This document shows, in pieces, positions 12,612-23,485 of a DNA stretch of 64,000 nucleotides (within the stretch, counting starts at the first letter, position 1; each line of letters begins with the position of its first letter). The translations under genes and the position numbers were made by a program. The stretch lies in NCBI RefSeq assembly GCF_030272615.1, contig NC_081406.1, positions 399,606,939 through 399,670,938 on the forward strand, read 5' to 3'. The DNA is from Cryptomeria japonica (Eukaryota > Streptophyta > Pinopsida > Cupressales > Cupressaceae). The notes under the pieces are model-generated. The model was not told where the DNA came from, made no database searches, and worked only from the letters and a program-made list of their open reading frames with translations.

Positions 12612-13320
12612 TGTAATGTCCCTTCTCAATTGACGGGCTATACGGAGTCAAATTCTAGCCTACCTTATTCCATAGGCTAGAATAAATAAACAATAAAAGG
12701 GAATAATTGAAATATGGCCAAAAAGCTAATGTATTATGCATAATTATTATAATTATTCATTATGACTTAAAGAGGGGCCATTTTTAAGTCATAATAATAT
12801 TTCATCTAGGCGATATTACTTGGGGGTCATTTAATGTTTATTGAAGTTATATTTATTTTCCTAAGTTGCCAACGGAGAAGCCTCTAGAGGTATCAATTGC
12901 TTTTTAGAGATGGCTGAAGCTGTTATACAAGGGAGTTCGATGCTAGAATAAAAATTATTATTCACTCATCAAACTTTATTATATCTTGTGCTCTGCAATT
13001 TCTGCACTTTACAGGACAAAACCCCTGTATTCTCAGGCTGGATGTAGCCCCATGCCTGTGTTTGGCGAATCTTCAGTATTTCCCTACAGTTTGGATCAGT
13101 GATTCAACACAGCTATCACTATCGCTGTGTTTTGGAGGAGACATTTCCAGCAATCAACAGCAGAATTTCTGGAGTTATCTGAGTCTAGTTAATAGCAGCA
13201 GCTTCCATTGGCTTGCTTTTTCCTTATCGTTGCAATCCATCTCACTGACGTGGCGTTCCTGAAGGAATCAGGCCAAGTATAGAGGAAGGAAAGTGGCATA
13301 CTTATAAGCAACAATCTCCA
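12612..13320 (+). mobile_element. 3' LTR of the truncated chromovirus (right end approximate)
   Basis: It starts TGTAATGTCCC directly after the polypurine tract, as LTR2 of element Y does at 25482. Downstream it shares the general make-up of that LTR: TTTAT-rich sequence, then a stretch of CTGGGA / TGTAGCCC words near 13040. I did not find a definite CA terminus or a TSD, so the right end is an estimate. Confidence 0.6.
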
Positions 13321-15029
13321 ACAGGAATCCATACCTTACGCCATAAGCTGGAGATAGTTAGCCGTTCTAGAAGGGAAGATGATTTAAAGGAGTTAATGAG
13401 GTTCAAATTGGTATGTGGCATTTCATGAGTGAGTTCTTTGAAAATTTGACGCAGGCACAATTAGGAAAATAGATTGTAATTGCTGTCTATCGTTCATGCA
13501 TATAATAATAATCCTGTGCAATGTAAAGTTTGACAAAAAGTAGAGAAGAATTTTAGTTAAACTGTTGCATGCATTCAATCTCCAATAATTGGAAGAAGGT
13601 TTGGTCTTTTTGAAGAGAATCAGTAAAATTTTCCATACTTTTCTAGAGAAAATCCTAGTTAGATCATTTCAGAGTATAGGTCAACATCTCATGATTTCAT
13701 TTTTTACAGCAAAATAGACACCAATAGTCGAGTCAAAGATATGGTCCTTTATAGAACATTGCAATTTACCATGTCTAATATGGGATTGCTCTTTAGATAC
13801 CTAACATAAATTATAGAAAAATAAGAACCAATTGCTTTGCTCAAGTGCTGATGTTTGAAATACAAAATACAATGTTATCCATATAATATTCATCAGCTCT
13901 TTTACTTTATTTTAATTGATTCCTCCAACTACTTTTCTTACTTGCATTGACCTGTCTGGAGGCATAACCATTTTGCCATATCGAACTTAGCAAGGACTAT
14001 TGCATATCATATAAATTTACTTTTAGCATATAGATTATTGTACATATCAGAAATAGCAAGTGATATTGTCCATATTATAGTTCAATTGCAAAGATTACAT
14101 AGTCTAAGTGTGAAGAATTGAAGTAATTGTCCCTATTTCCTGACATAGCCTAATAGGAGACATTACATGTACATAGTGCCTTGCTTCACATTGATTGCTA
14201 CATGTACATACCATGAGAGTCCAGCGAGGCAAAGGGATGTAGAGCCAAAGGAATTAGCACAATTTAATGATGATGCTCTAGAGACAAGGCCAATTGCTAG
14301 GGATTTTGGGAAGGTTAAGCTTGTGGTGTCCAGCAACTCTAGCAATGAGAAATTTGGCGAGAACTTTGGGGATAATTATAAGTACCAAGCCATTTTTTCA
14401 TTTTGAACAACATAATCATCAATTCATCATTATGAAAATTTGATTAGAATTATAATAAAAATTCTGAAATCAACATTTTCATTGTTAATGATTGCAATGT
14501 GTTTACAATTGATTACTTAATATGTACTTAGTGTGCCAATTATACTCATTCCTTGTGCATCCTTTTATAACAAGATTTTTCAAGTGCTATATGCGTTTGC
14601 TCTGCCACCCACTCTTATCCCCAAATTTAGACCCTAGGTCCCCCTTCCCAAAACCTGTCCCCCAGTGAGGAAACTTTGTGGAAATATGTATATCATCTAT
14701 AGAGATTTAGCAAGGATACTAATAACCAAAAGCTATGGCTATGCTAAAACGACTCTAATGAGCATTTTTTTAATGGAGGAAGCTAATGATCAATGGAGAC
14801 TTAGATTATCATTTACACCATGAAGTTGGGGTAGATTTCATCATACAAAATTGAGACAAATCATTAATGAAACAAACTAGCCCCCTCAATAACTGGAAGA
14901 CACATCTCCTAACCATATCAAAGGAGAAGAAGATAAAGTTGCCAACCTTGCTACAAACCTTCGGGTCAATCTTATCATCTCAACAAGGATTGCAAATAGA
15001 CTTTGGGAAACAAACTACATAGACAATTT
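13321..15029. other. No recognised feature
   Basis: Non-coding A/T-rich sequence. An open stretch at 14167-14406 (79 codons) has no known motif and is overlapped by another on the opposite strand; not called a gene. Confidence 0.45.
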
Positions 15030-15665
15030 CCAAAAACTTTTGGTCTAGGATGCTAATTCCTGATTTTCTTGAATAAGAATAAAACAAAAACATGCATAGA
15101 TATTTTTATATAAAATAAAAATTAACAAAAAAACAAGACAAAAATTGATAGAATAATCATAGCTAAAAATCCTCTACCCATTCCCATTCAATGTGTCAAA
15201 TTCAATCTTAACTTGGACGTGACTTTTCACTAATCCTTTCATCACTTTAGTGAATTTGACATGTCGTGTTTCATTGTTATTTGTATTGTGAGTTTGATGT
15301 TTATAACTCTTACCATGTTTTACATCAATTATACTCGAGCCTTTTATTTCCAAAAACTTTTGGTCTAGGATGCTAATTCCTGATTTTCTTGAATAAGAAT
15401 AAAACAAAAACATGCATAGATATTTTTATATAAAATAAAAATTAACAACAAAAAAAGACAAAAATTGATAGAATAATCATAGCTAAAAATCCTCTACCCA
15501 TTCCCATTCAATGTGTCAAATTCAATCTTAACTTGGACGTCACTTTTCACTAATCTTTCATCACTTTAGTGAATTTCACATGTCGTGTTTCATTGTTATT
15601 TGTATTGTGAGTTTGATGTTTATAACTCTTACCATGTTTTACATCAATTATACTCAAGCCTTCTA
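15030..15665. repeat. Recent tandem duplication, two copies of 320 bp
   Basis: CCAAAAACTTTTGGTCTAGG begins copies at 15030 and 15350, exactly 320 bp apart. The copies stay nearly identical to the GAGCCTTTTA / AAGCCTTCTA ends, with only a handful of differences. The similar minus-strand open stretches in both copies follow from the duplication and are not taken as genes. Confidence 0.95.
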
Positions 15666-16605
15666 TGGAGAAAAGAAAAGTGACTTGAATGGCATATTGA
15701 CATACGATTTCCAGTTGTAAACAATTGGATATATTGTTTTTGGGACAGCACTTCAAAAAACAAAAATCAAGGTTTAAAAATTAAAAAAATTCAACTCTAC
15801 AGATATGTACACCCTCTACGAGGAAATTCAAACCTCAGCTAACAAAATAGGTGCACAAATTCCTTTGCTTTCAGGTCACCTATTTTCAATAAAAAGGAAG
15901 AGCAAGCTTATGAATTTACAGGAAACGTTTTTAAAAAGTATCTCTTCATGTGGTTACAATGTAAATAGTAATACTGAATGGCACTGTGATTTTTTTCTGA
16001 TTATAGGGCATGAATAGTCAGCTAAACCCGAGAATTTAGGACTGCCAGTTGTTTCTAACAGATTAGAGATTTAAAGGGTATTTCACAAACAAGAGTTGTA
16101 AAAGGTTTTCATTCGAAGTAAAAAAATCCCTATTTTGGAAAGTTGTATTTATTTCACCACATACCCGTCTAACTATTGCTAAAAACTTACTTTCCTCCTA
16201 GTACACTCCATCCTTGTAATTCATGGTCGATAGTTAGGAGATGAAATGAAGGCCATCAACTATAAAGTGTGAATCCCCATAGAACCTAGATGTAATCTTA
16301 CCTTAAATAAGTAAGAAAGGGCTTAGAGATTTATAAAGGACATGCATATGGCGCATATCTTTTATTCCTTTTCAATTGATGATGTGTATTTATTTGAATG
16401 TTTTTAAAAGACTACTCAAAAACCTAAATAGGTCCAAAATAACGAATATTTACCTTGGATATTACTTTGAACAGTTGGCATTCAACTCCTCGATGTTACT
16501 ATTTGTGCATTCCTCCTTATTGAATTGTCTGTGTATTGAATTAAGGTTGCAATCAATTATCAGATTGTTGGCAATGGTGTCAATATGGCTTGGAATCATA
16601 CAAGT
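15666..16605. other. No recognised feature
   Basis: Non-coding sequence up to the TSD of the next hAT-type element. An open stretch at 16376-16816 runs into that element and is not a gene. Confidence 0.5.
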
Positions 16606-16613
16606 CATATTAC

Positions 16614-17119
16614 CAAGGTTGCACGGGCATGGGGGTACTTGGAGACTTTGGAGACTGGTGTTGGTACTGGTACGGCTATTTTTTCATAATAGGAGACGTG
16701 GGTACTTGGAGACGCCAATTTCTTCTAAATATAATTTAATAATTTATAGAAATTCTGAATATATAATGACATTGAACATTAAATATAATGACATTAAATA
16801 TAATATAATAATTTAGTAATGGTTGTTGCAACGTTTTAAGAAATCCTTGTGACCTGCATTTGTTTTGAGCATTGTTTTTTTTCTGTTTGTACTTTGTACT
16901 ACATTTTGATTATTTTGCTGCCTGTGTTTTTTGTTTTTCTAACAATTTAAGGTTTCCTTTTTTTTGTTAGGCTTGGAGACGGTGGGAGACGGGTGGATAC
17001 TTCAACGGGAAGTCTCCTCTCTATGGAGACGTTTCCAACCAAGTTTCTGGTGTGGAATACGCGTCCGAGTCTCCGGTACAAGTACCCAGGGCCTGGGTAC
17101 GAGTACCCATGCAACATTG
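16614..17119. mobile_element. hAT-type MITE, 506 bp, with 8-bp TSD
   Basis: CATATTAC is duplicated exactly at both edges (16606-16613 and 17120-17127). The termini are CAAGGTTGCA and, inverted, CAATGTTGCA. Subterminal regions are full of GGAGAC / GTACCC / GGTACTTGG words. The middle is A/T-rich and non-coding. The 8-bp TSD and terminal form point to hAT mobilisation. Confidence 0.9.
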
Positions 17120-18499
17120 CATATTACTAATCTCTCTTTATGCTTTACCTGCACACAAGCAAAGTTGCAAGAACTTCCTCTCAAGCATCATGATGGCATG
17201 TGACCATACTGTTGATTGGGAGACTTGCATTTCTGCCAACGCAGAATAAAATACACAAAGTATATCCTATTCTCTCTTGAATAAGGAAACCTTGTATGCC
17301 CTCTGACTGTCCAAACTAGATAACCCCAAGGTTTCTAGTATCAGGTCTTGACTGTTCTTAAGATAACTTAGTGATATCTGATTTGCTGGTAATTACAAGG
17401 GGGCCTATGCATCTGACAAGCTAGTTTGCATCTAATATGGCAAACTAATTGATGCTTAACTTTTCAAACTGATCAAAAAACAAAAAGAGCAACGGGATAG
17501 GGTTCAAAGAATCTAAGGACAATGATGGTAATGGCTGATGTTGCAGATAGACAGATTTCTCATAAGACTGATTCATGCTTTACCAGAGATAACTCACAAT
17601 GCCACAAAAATAGTGCAATCTTCAAAGGGAAATGAAAGATTTTTTAGATCATGAACATTCATTTGGAAACCCAATTCTGGTGCAATCAAAACAAGCATCC
17701 ACAATTGAACTAATAACAAAAATAGGCTCAGACTAACCATGCATAGAGACTTACAATCAGCGAATCTCCAATGGTATGAGCCAGAAATCAATCAGACATG
17801 CTCACAGTTCACCATTAAATCACTGAACTTGTAATGTCCCCTTTCTAGGTGACAGGAGAAGAGTACTGGGATGGTCTATTATTTGGATCTCGTAGGCTGG
17901 CAGTGGTGGATAGAGACTCATGCAGGGTATTCAGTATCCGGAGTTGACATTTCAGACAGTTTGAGGCCCACTCGGAGCAGTTCCTTGATTTTAGGGAGAT
18001 TCCCTATTTTTTAGGAGGTTGTGGCAGTTCCCATATTGGAGGTTCCACGGGACCATGTCATGGTTTCAGTTTCAGGGAGTTTGGGTGTGTTTCCTAGTTT
18101 CTAGGAGCATCCCTAGATTTTAGGGATGGGACTACCAATTAGCTCATCTTTTCCGGCATCGGTCATGTTGTGACGTTTTCACACATCGCCCCATTGCAAA
18201 TGGGGACCCCCTTCTTTTTAGGCCCTCCAGGTTTTTTGTCTTGCGTTTTTGTGGTCTTTTCACAGCAGTCTCGTCAGTCTCTCTACTTTGCAAGTGTTTG
18301 GGGGTCATATTGGTCAAGCATGCCTTTCGTTTGAGCAAATTCAACTAAGCCTAGGGCTTGTTTTGTCTCGTTTTTGGGTTTATGCCTTTTATCCTAGATT
18401 TTTGGGGTTTCTGTTAGGGTTTTGGGAAAACTGAACATACGACTGGAATCAGGACCCTTCAAGGGACCTCCCAGTAAAATTTGAGCCCAAACGGAGCAA

Positions 18500-18640
18500 C
18501 TTTCTATTTTTAGAAAGTCCCTATTTTTTAGGGATTTTCCGATTCCCGGAATGTCGCCATTTTGCCAAAAATCAAACTTACTATTTTTAGTATTTTATAT
18601 TTTTAGTAAGTTTCTATTTATAGTAAGTCATTCCTGCGTC
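18500..18640. repeat. Cluster of short hairpins with TATTTTTA cores in LTR Z
   Basis: CTTTCTATTTTTAGAAAG (18500-18517), TCCCTATTTTTTAGGGA (18518-18534) and a TTACTATTTTTAGTA group near 18579-18610 are adjacent perfect or near-perfect palindromes. The A/T core stays while the arms change together. Similar ones lie at 19754-19788 and 20360-20377. Confidence 0.75.
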
Positions 18641-19106
18641 CTGTTTTAGGCTCTAACTCTGACATTTTGGAAAGTTTCTATTTCGGGAAAGTCTATTTGT
18701 GGCAGGATCAGGCTAGCAAACAGCGAAGAATCAACATGCACAATCACTTCTAAATCTGGAAAGTTGAAAGCAGACAGGCAGGGGTTTAAATGGCTAAGTA
18801 TGAGAATCATCCCTGAAGTGGAAGGCACAAAATTGTTCTAAATCTGGAAAATCCACTTTCAAAATCCCAAAGTGGCATCTCAGCACAGACAGTGGTCAAA
18901 ATTTGGCTAAGTTTGGATCTCCTATTCCAGAAGAGGAAAGCAAGCATGATCATCCAAGTCCAGAAATTCACATCAATCCACCAATGTCATCCTGATCCGA
19001 AAATGGCTTGAAATTTGACTAAGTCTAGAAATTTGGAAGATCTTCCGAAATCCAGAATTTGCATTATGATTCCTATGGACCTGAAACCACTCTCAAACAT
19101 CCTGAC

Positions 19107-19167
19107 AATATATATGAAATATAACTTAAAGTATAACTTATACTTAAATGTTATATTTCATATATAT
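19107..19167. repeat. Foldback palindrome with 8-bp direct repeats in LTR Z
   Basis: A 61-bp near-perfect palindrome of A/T-rich arms is bracketed by ATCCTGAC at 19099-19106 and 19168-19175. It is the inverted form of the foldback at 53297-53372, with homologous flanks, so it was present in the ancestral LTR. The 8-bp repeats suggest it began as a tiny hAT-type foldback element. Confidence 0.8.
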
Positions 19168-19214
19168 ATCCTGACGAAGAGCCTGAAATGATGGAAAAAT
19201 CCATGAATCCATGA

Positions 19215-19515
19215 ACGTGGTGAAAATGCGCCCAAGACTGGGCTGGGGCGCTGAATTGAAGATGCCATTCACAAGTGCAATAATCCACCTCTCCATGGAC
19301 AGAGCCAAAATGCGCCCAAGTCAGGGTTGGGGCGCTAAAACCAAGAATGAATTCACAAGTGCAATAATCCACCTCTGCATGGACAGAGCCAAAATGCGCC
19401 CAAGTCAAGGCTGGGGCACTAAAACCAAGAATGAACTCACAAGTGCAATAATCCACCTCTCCATGGACAGAGCCAAAATGCGCCCAGGTCTGGGTTGGGG
19501 CGCTGAATCCAAGAA
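19215..19515. repeat. 84-bp tandem array in LTR Z (about 3.6 copies)
   Basis: AAAATGCGCCCA(A/G)G recurs at 19223, 19307, 19391 and 19475, exactly 84 bp apart. Each unit has GGGGCGCT and ACAAGTGCAATAATCCACC. Both strands stay open through the array because the unit is 28 codons long. This is repeat structure, not evidence of a protein. Confidence 0.95.
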
Positions 19516-19803
19516 GTCATTCACAGAGAGAAAATTCATAAATCCTTGGCGTGGTAAAAAAAATTTTGTCCAAGCAAAGAATTTAAAATTTTGCCTAGGG
19601 CACGGAATCCAAGGAGTCAAGGAGGAATAAAAAGAAGAATTCCCCTCGGGCGAATTTTCAGTTATGCTATTTTTAGACATCAAATCCCGACCAAATATGG
19701 AAATTTTTATAGATTCAGAATCGGGGTGAAATTCTTCATCCAATGAACCTGGCTCCTAAATTTTAGGAGGATCCCTAAAAATAGGGATGTTGAAAAGGAG
19801 ACA

Positions 19804-20160
19804 TGTGAAAATTTGGCTAAGTGATGGAAATTCCTTCCTTCAGGACATGATACCAGGAAAGGTGAAAAATTGACTAAGTGTTGGAAATTCCTTCCTTCAT
19901 GACAGAGTTCTTGAAAAAGGTGAAAAATTGACTAAGTGTTGGAAATTCCTTCCTTCATGACAGAGTTCCTGAAAAAGGTGAAAATTTGGCTAAGTGTTGG
20001 AAATTCCTTCCTTCACGACGGAATTCTTGGAAATGTGAAAATTTGCCTAAGTATTGGAAATTCCTTCCTTCAGGACAGAATTCTAGGAAAGATGAAAATT
20101 TGGCTAAGTATTGGAAATTCCTTCCTTCGGGACAAAATTCCAAGCAAGGAAGAAATACAC
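19804..20160. repeat. 57-58-bp tandem array in LTR Z (6 copies)
   Basis: AAGT(G/A)(A/T)TGGAAATTCCTTCC recurs at 19819, 19876, 19934, 19992, 20049 and 20106. GGAAATTCC is itself a palindrome, and a GAATTC-like palindrome also occurs in several units. Copies differ at a few positions. Confidence 0.95.
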
Positions 20161-20893
20161 CCAAGGATGAATTGAACATGAAATTTCTAAGGCAAGGAAG
20201 GAATCAAGGATGAACTGAACAAGAAATTTCCCCTCCAGGGAAAAAATTGAAAAATCCATTCTCGGGCATCAAATCACATCCAAATTTCAAAAGTTTTAAA
20301 GATTTGTATTCGTAGGAGGATTTTCTCTCTCCTGGACCGTGGAACCCTAATTTGGAAATTTTCCTAAAAATAGGAAATGTGCAAAATTGATGAAAAACCT
20401 TCTTCAAGCAAGGAAAGTTGAGGAGACTTCAAGAAAATTCTTCCTGAATCGAATTTTCCCTCTCCAACAATTCCAGATGTGCAGGAGCGGATATACAACA
20501 GCGGGGCCCACTTGCATGGCGAGGATCTATTGAACCCGTGGCAGTAGGGTGGCGCATTCATTACCGGAATATTTGGCCAAATGGCGACCCGGTCATTGCA
20601 TGTTGAATTTATGACAAATTCCTTTTGCATGCAGTCAACGCATGTAGAAATGATGGATCATTTATGACATAGTGGAGTGATTTTTGCATGGATGAATATT
20701 CAACGCATTTTGGGCGAATTTGAAGGAGGTGGTGCATTTAATGCGCAGTGGATGCTATTTTGGGTACTTTTGAATTAATTGTATATGGGCATGATGGGTT
20801 ATTAATTGGAGATTCCCACCTTATTGCATCTTGAGTGGAGAATCTTTTAGGGAAAACCCTAATTAGGGTTTGCATGTAGCCAGGGCTTGAAGC

Positions 20894-20904
20894 CTATATA
20901 AGGG
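20894..20904 (+). promoter_or_regulatory. TATA box of LTR Z
   Basis: CTATATAAGGG lies between a conserved CCCTAATTAGGGTTT block and a CCTCATTTGTAAAGG block. The same order is seen on the minus strand in the other copy (box at about 49514-49523). The transcription start is probably about 30 bp downstream. Confidence 0.65.
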
Positions 20905-22807
20905 GTGACCCCCCTCATTTGTAAAGGAGGGAGCTTTGTATGAAATTGTTGCGATAAGTTTTTTAGAAAATAATAGTGAAACATTGTTCTCTGATGGTGT
21001 CCACTTGAGTTATTTTTTTAAAACTTGCATGGTTTCACCTTCCTCACTTAGATTAGAAGTAGTAAAGTGCTTTGATTTCAATGGAGAATGTAATGGTGTC
21101 TGATGAATTTCCATGGTTCATACTTTTTGTATCTTGCTGATTGTAAGTTGCAGTGTAAAGTTAGCCTGAGCCACTAAACTTGTGCTAAGTTCAGTTGTGG
21201 ACAGTCGTTTGGATTGCGCCGTTTTGGGTATTCAAATGCACTTTCTCAATTTGAAAATCCTTCAATATCCTCAGAAGATTGCACCGGTTCTTGTGGAGTT
21301 GTAGTTGAACTTGGCAAAGCAGAGCTTGGTTTATTTGAAATTTGTCCACCAGAGCACTATTCATTGTTATCACTGCCCTTAGGAGTAGATTTAGATCCTT
21401 TTGAACCCTTTCCCTTTTCTTTCAGTTCATTTTAGTCCGTTCGAAGCAATAGCATCGCAGAATTGCCATATCTGATGATGGAGTTCCAGCCACAACAAAG
21501 AAGTGAAAGAACGATGCACACGTAAGGCCCCTTGGATTACTAGCAATCACATCAGCCAACTGAGTAACGTCCACGCATTGAAGGAACCTTGGAGTCAATT
21601 GTTTGAACTTCTTGCAATCTTAGCATACAATCGCACTTTGATCAAGAGAGAGTGAAGTGACTATTAGGCAACTTTATTCTGTGTTCAACGCTGTCCTAAA
21701 AAACACGTCAGCAGGTCACAGATAGGTGACAAAGTTATATTCATGATTGTTTGGTCATTTTGGGCTATTATTGGATATCTGGAGATATTTTAATATATTT
21801 AAATATTTCCTAAGTTAGCGATTAAATAAATTAAAATAAGGCTATGTATTTAGTCATTTCGGAGTAATAAGGGGTTTATGGCTTCATCTGGGTTGATATG
21901 CCTATGTGTTATAGCTCGTTGGAAAGGTCTTGAACTTTGCTACATGATTCTCACCTTCCAGAGTCTTTTTGGATGCCTGAAGCTATTTATTTGCAATTTA
22001 GTGTTATTTTCCTATAGTTGACGACATAATTAGAAAATAACACTCTTTTCATAATGCGCCAACTTTACTCCCTTTTAGGGTTTGGCTTGGAAAGGAAAGG
22101 AGATATAAGGAGATGATGACCAAATTGTTCATTATCTTTTTACACAATCAAACTTATTTTTGTGAATTAGCTCTGAGTGGGCAATTCTTCATCTGGGACG
22201 CAAACCCCAAGATCTGGACTAGCTGGGACGTAGCCCTTAGCAGTTATTGGCATTGGATTCTTCAGGCAGAGTGCATTGTTGACAGAGATTGAGTACGCCA
22301 TTCTTCATTGTGGATTTAGGTTGCAGAGTAAGGATTTCAGCATGGCAGATTGATTCTTCAGCTTGGGCGTGATCCTTGCAGCCTTAGGGCCGCCATTTGC
22401 AGCAGGTACATCCCACGTGGAATGTAAGGAATGCATGTATTCAGCCTTAGAGGTATTCTTGATTCATGATCACTATTCACCTTTCAGTTTGGCATCATTG
22501 TTGGATGTAAGTTCCTTGGATCTGCATTGGAATTATTATTTGGTTTTACAAATCAGAAATTTGTCTGGTACAGCTTGTAGCAATTCTGAATTTGGCTGTA
22601 TGTCCTTATTTATTTTCAGTCTCCTTTCATGTTTACTGTTCATTATTCATTACTTGTTTGAAAACTATCAAAATACACAAAAAGAAACAAACCTTCTGCA
22701 ACTTTTGTCTATTCTCTAAAACAAATCACAGGCATCACAGGAAGATATAGTTTATTAATTTAAAAACTACAGCAGATCAGCAAGGGGATCCATCAGGGAT
22801 CTTTCAG

Positions 22808-22820
22808 TGGTATCAAAGCC
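22808..22820 (+). promoter_or_regulatory. Primer binding site of element Y (initiator tRNA-Met type)
   Basis: TGGTATCAAAGCC starts one base after the end of LTR1. It differs at one position from the TGGTATCAGAGCC commonly used by plant LTR retrotransposons to prime reverse transcription from initiator tRNA-Met. Confidence 0.85.
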
Positions 22821-23093
22821 TAACCCTGCCAGCCTGTGGGTTATAATTGCATTCACTTGGTGTGATTGAATTTGGTTTTCAGTTGGACAGTAAAAAGAAT
22901 CATCATGACAGGGTTATGTAAAAATAAGCAAGCAGGGAGGGAATTTGATCAAACACCTTAAAAGAGTTCAAGACACTCTAGAGGTACAACTACATCTAAA
23001 AGTACAAGGAGGAGGCCCCCTGTTAAAACATTCAATGATACATTCATAAGCAACTATCATGGGTATTGCTCCCTTCCAAAAAAGCTACAGGAT

Positions 23094-23485
23094 ATGCTTA
23101 CCTTCACCCAATTTATGGGTATTCCAGATGAAGCTGAAGATGCTATGAATTCATATCAGCTGCAAATAAAAAGAGAAGAACCGATTAACTCATCCATAAA
23201 TGAGGTTTGTAAAAATCTCTATGAAGAATTTGATGAACATGCTACAATGGATGAATTGGTACCTATGAATGTTGAAAACATGTCACAAAGGTACGGCAAC
23301 CATTCTGATTTTTATAACAGCAGTCCTACAGTTGGCACGCATCATATGAGTGTTAAACAAGAAGGATGCAAGGGGATAAGAAGCCATAGCAGCCCTGACT
23401 TTTATAATAGTAGTGAGTCATTCTCTCCTTTTCATATTGTTGGTGCTTCTAATTATTGGGAAATGAGTCATGAAAATTCTATCAT
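23094..23485 (+). pseudogene. Truncated plus-strand internal ORF of element Y
   Basis: An open frame beginning MLTFTQFMGIPDEAEDAM carries later motifs YGNHSDFYNSS and MSVKQEGCKGI. At about 23483 it runs into inverted LTR sequence, so the rest of the protein is lost. The same protein is encoded on the minus strand from about 25395 downwards. I see no CCHC knuckle, protease DTG or polymerase motif and do not recognise the family. It could be a diverged gag or captured host sequence. Confidence 0.6.

Larger units (their letters stand above)
18166..21713 (+). mobile_element. Solo LTR Z, 3548 bp, nested in the 5' LTR of Y
   Basis: The 5-bp duplication GGTCA (18161-18165 and 21714-21718) brackets TGTTGTGACG...CACGTCAGCA. 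It is related to the minus-strand solo LTR at 48643-54044: both have the CCCCATT-TGC-AATGGGG-type hairpin just inside the start, the foldback palindrome, tandem arrays between foldback and promoter, a CCCTAATTAGGGTTT block, a TATATAA box followed by CCTCATTTGTAAAGG, and a TTCTGTGTTC tail. The open stretches inside come from the repeat arrays and are not genes. Confidence 0.9.
17830..22806 (+). repeat. 5' LTR of element Y, interrupted by solo LTR Z
   Basis: 17830-18165 and 21719-22806 together match LTR2 at 25482-26904 almost base for base. The break falls at GGTCA, which is duplicated around Z. Its start TGTAATGTCCCC and end GATCTTTCA are retained. A probable TATA box (GATATAAGG) is at about 22102. 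Short hairpins such as CATCCCTAGATTTTAGGGATG (18109-18129) lie in the upstream part. Confidence 0.9.

Noticed and set aside
19151-19630. Open frames of 101 and 139 codons on both strands
   Set aside because: They arise from the 84-bp array (28 codons per unit), which keeps several frames open; no gene context.
22363-22719. 118-codon frame, repeated at 26461-26817
   Set aside because: Present in both LTRs of element Y and inside LTR sequence downstream of the TATA box; no known motif.
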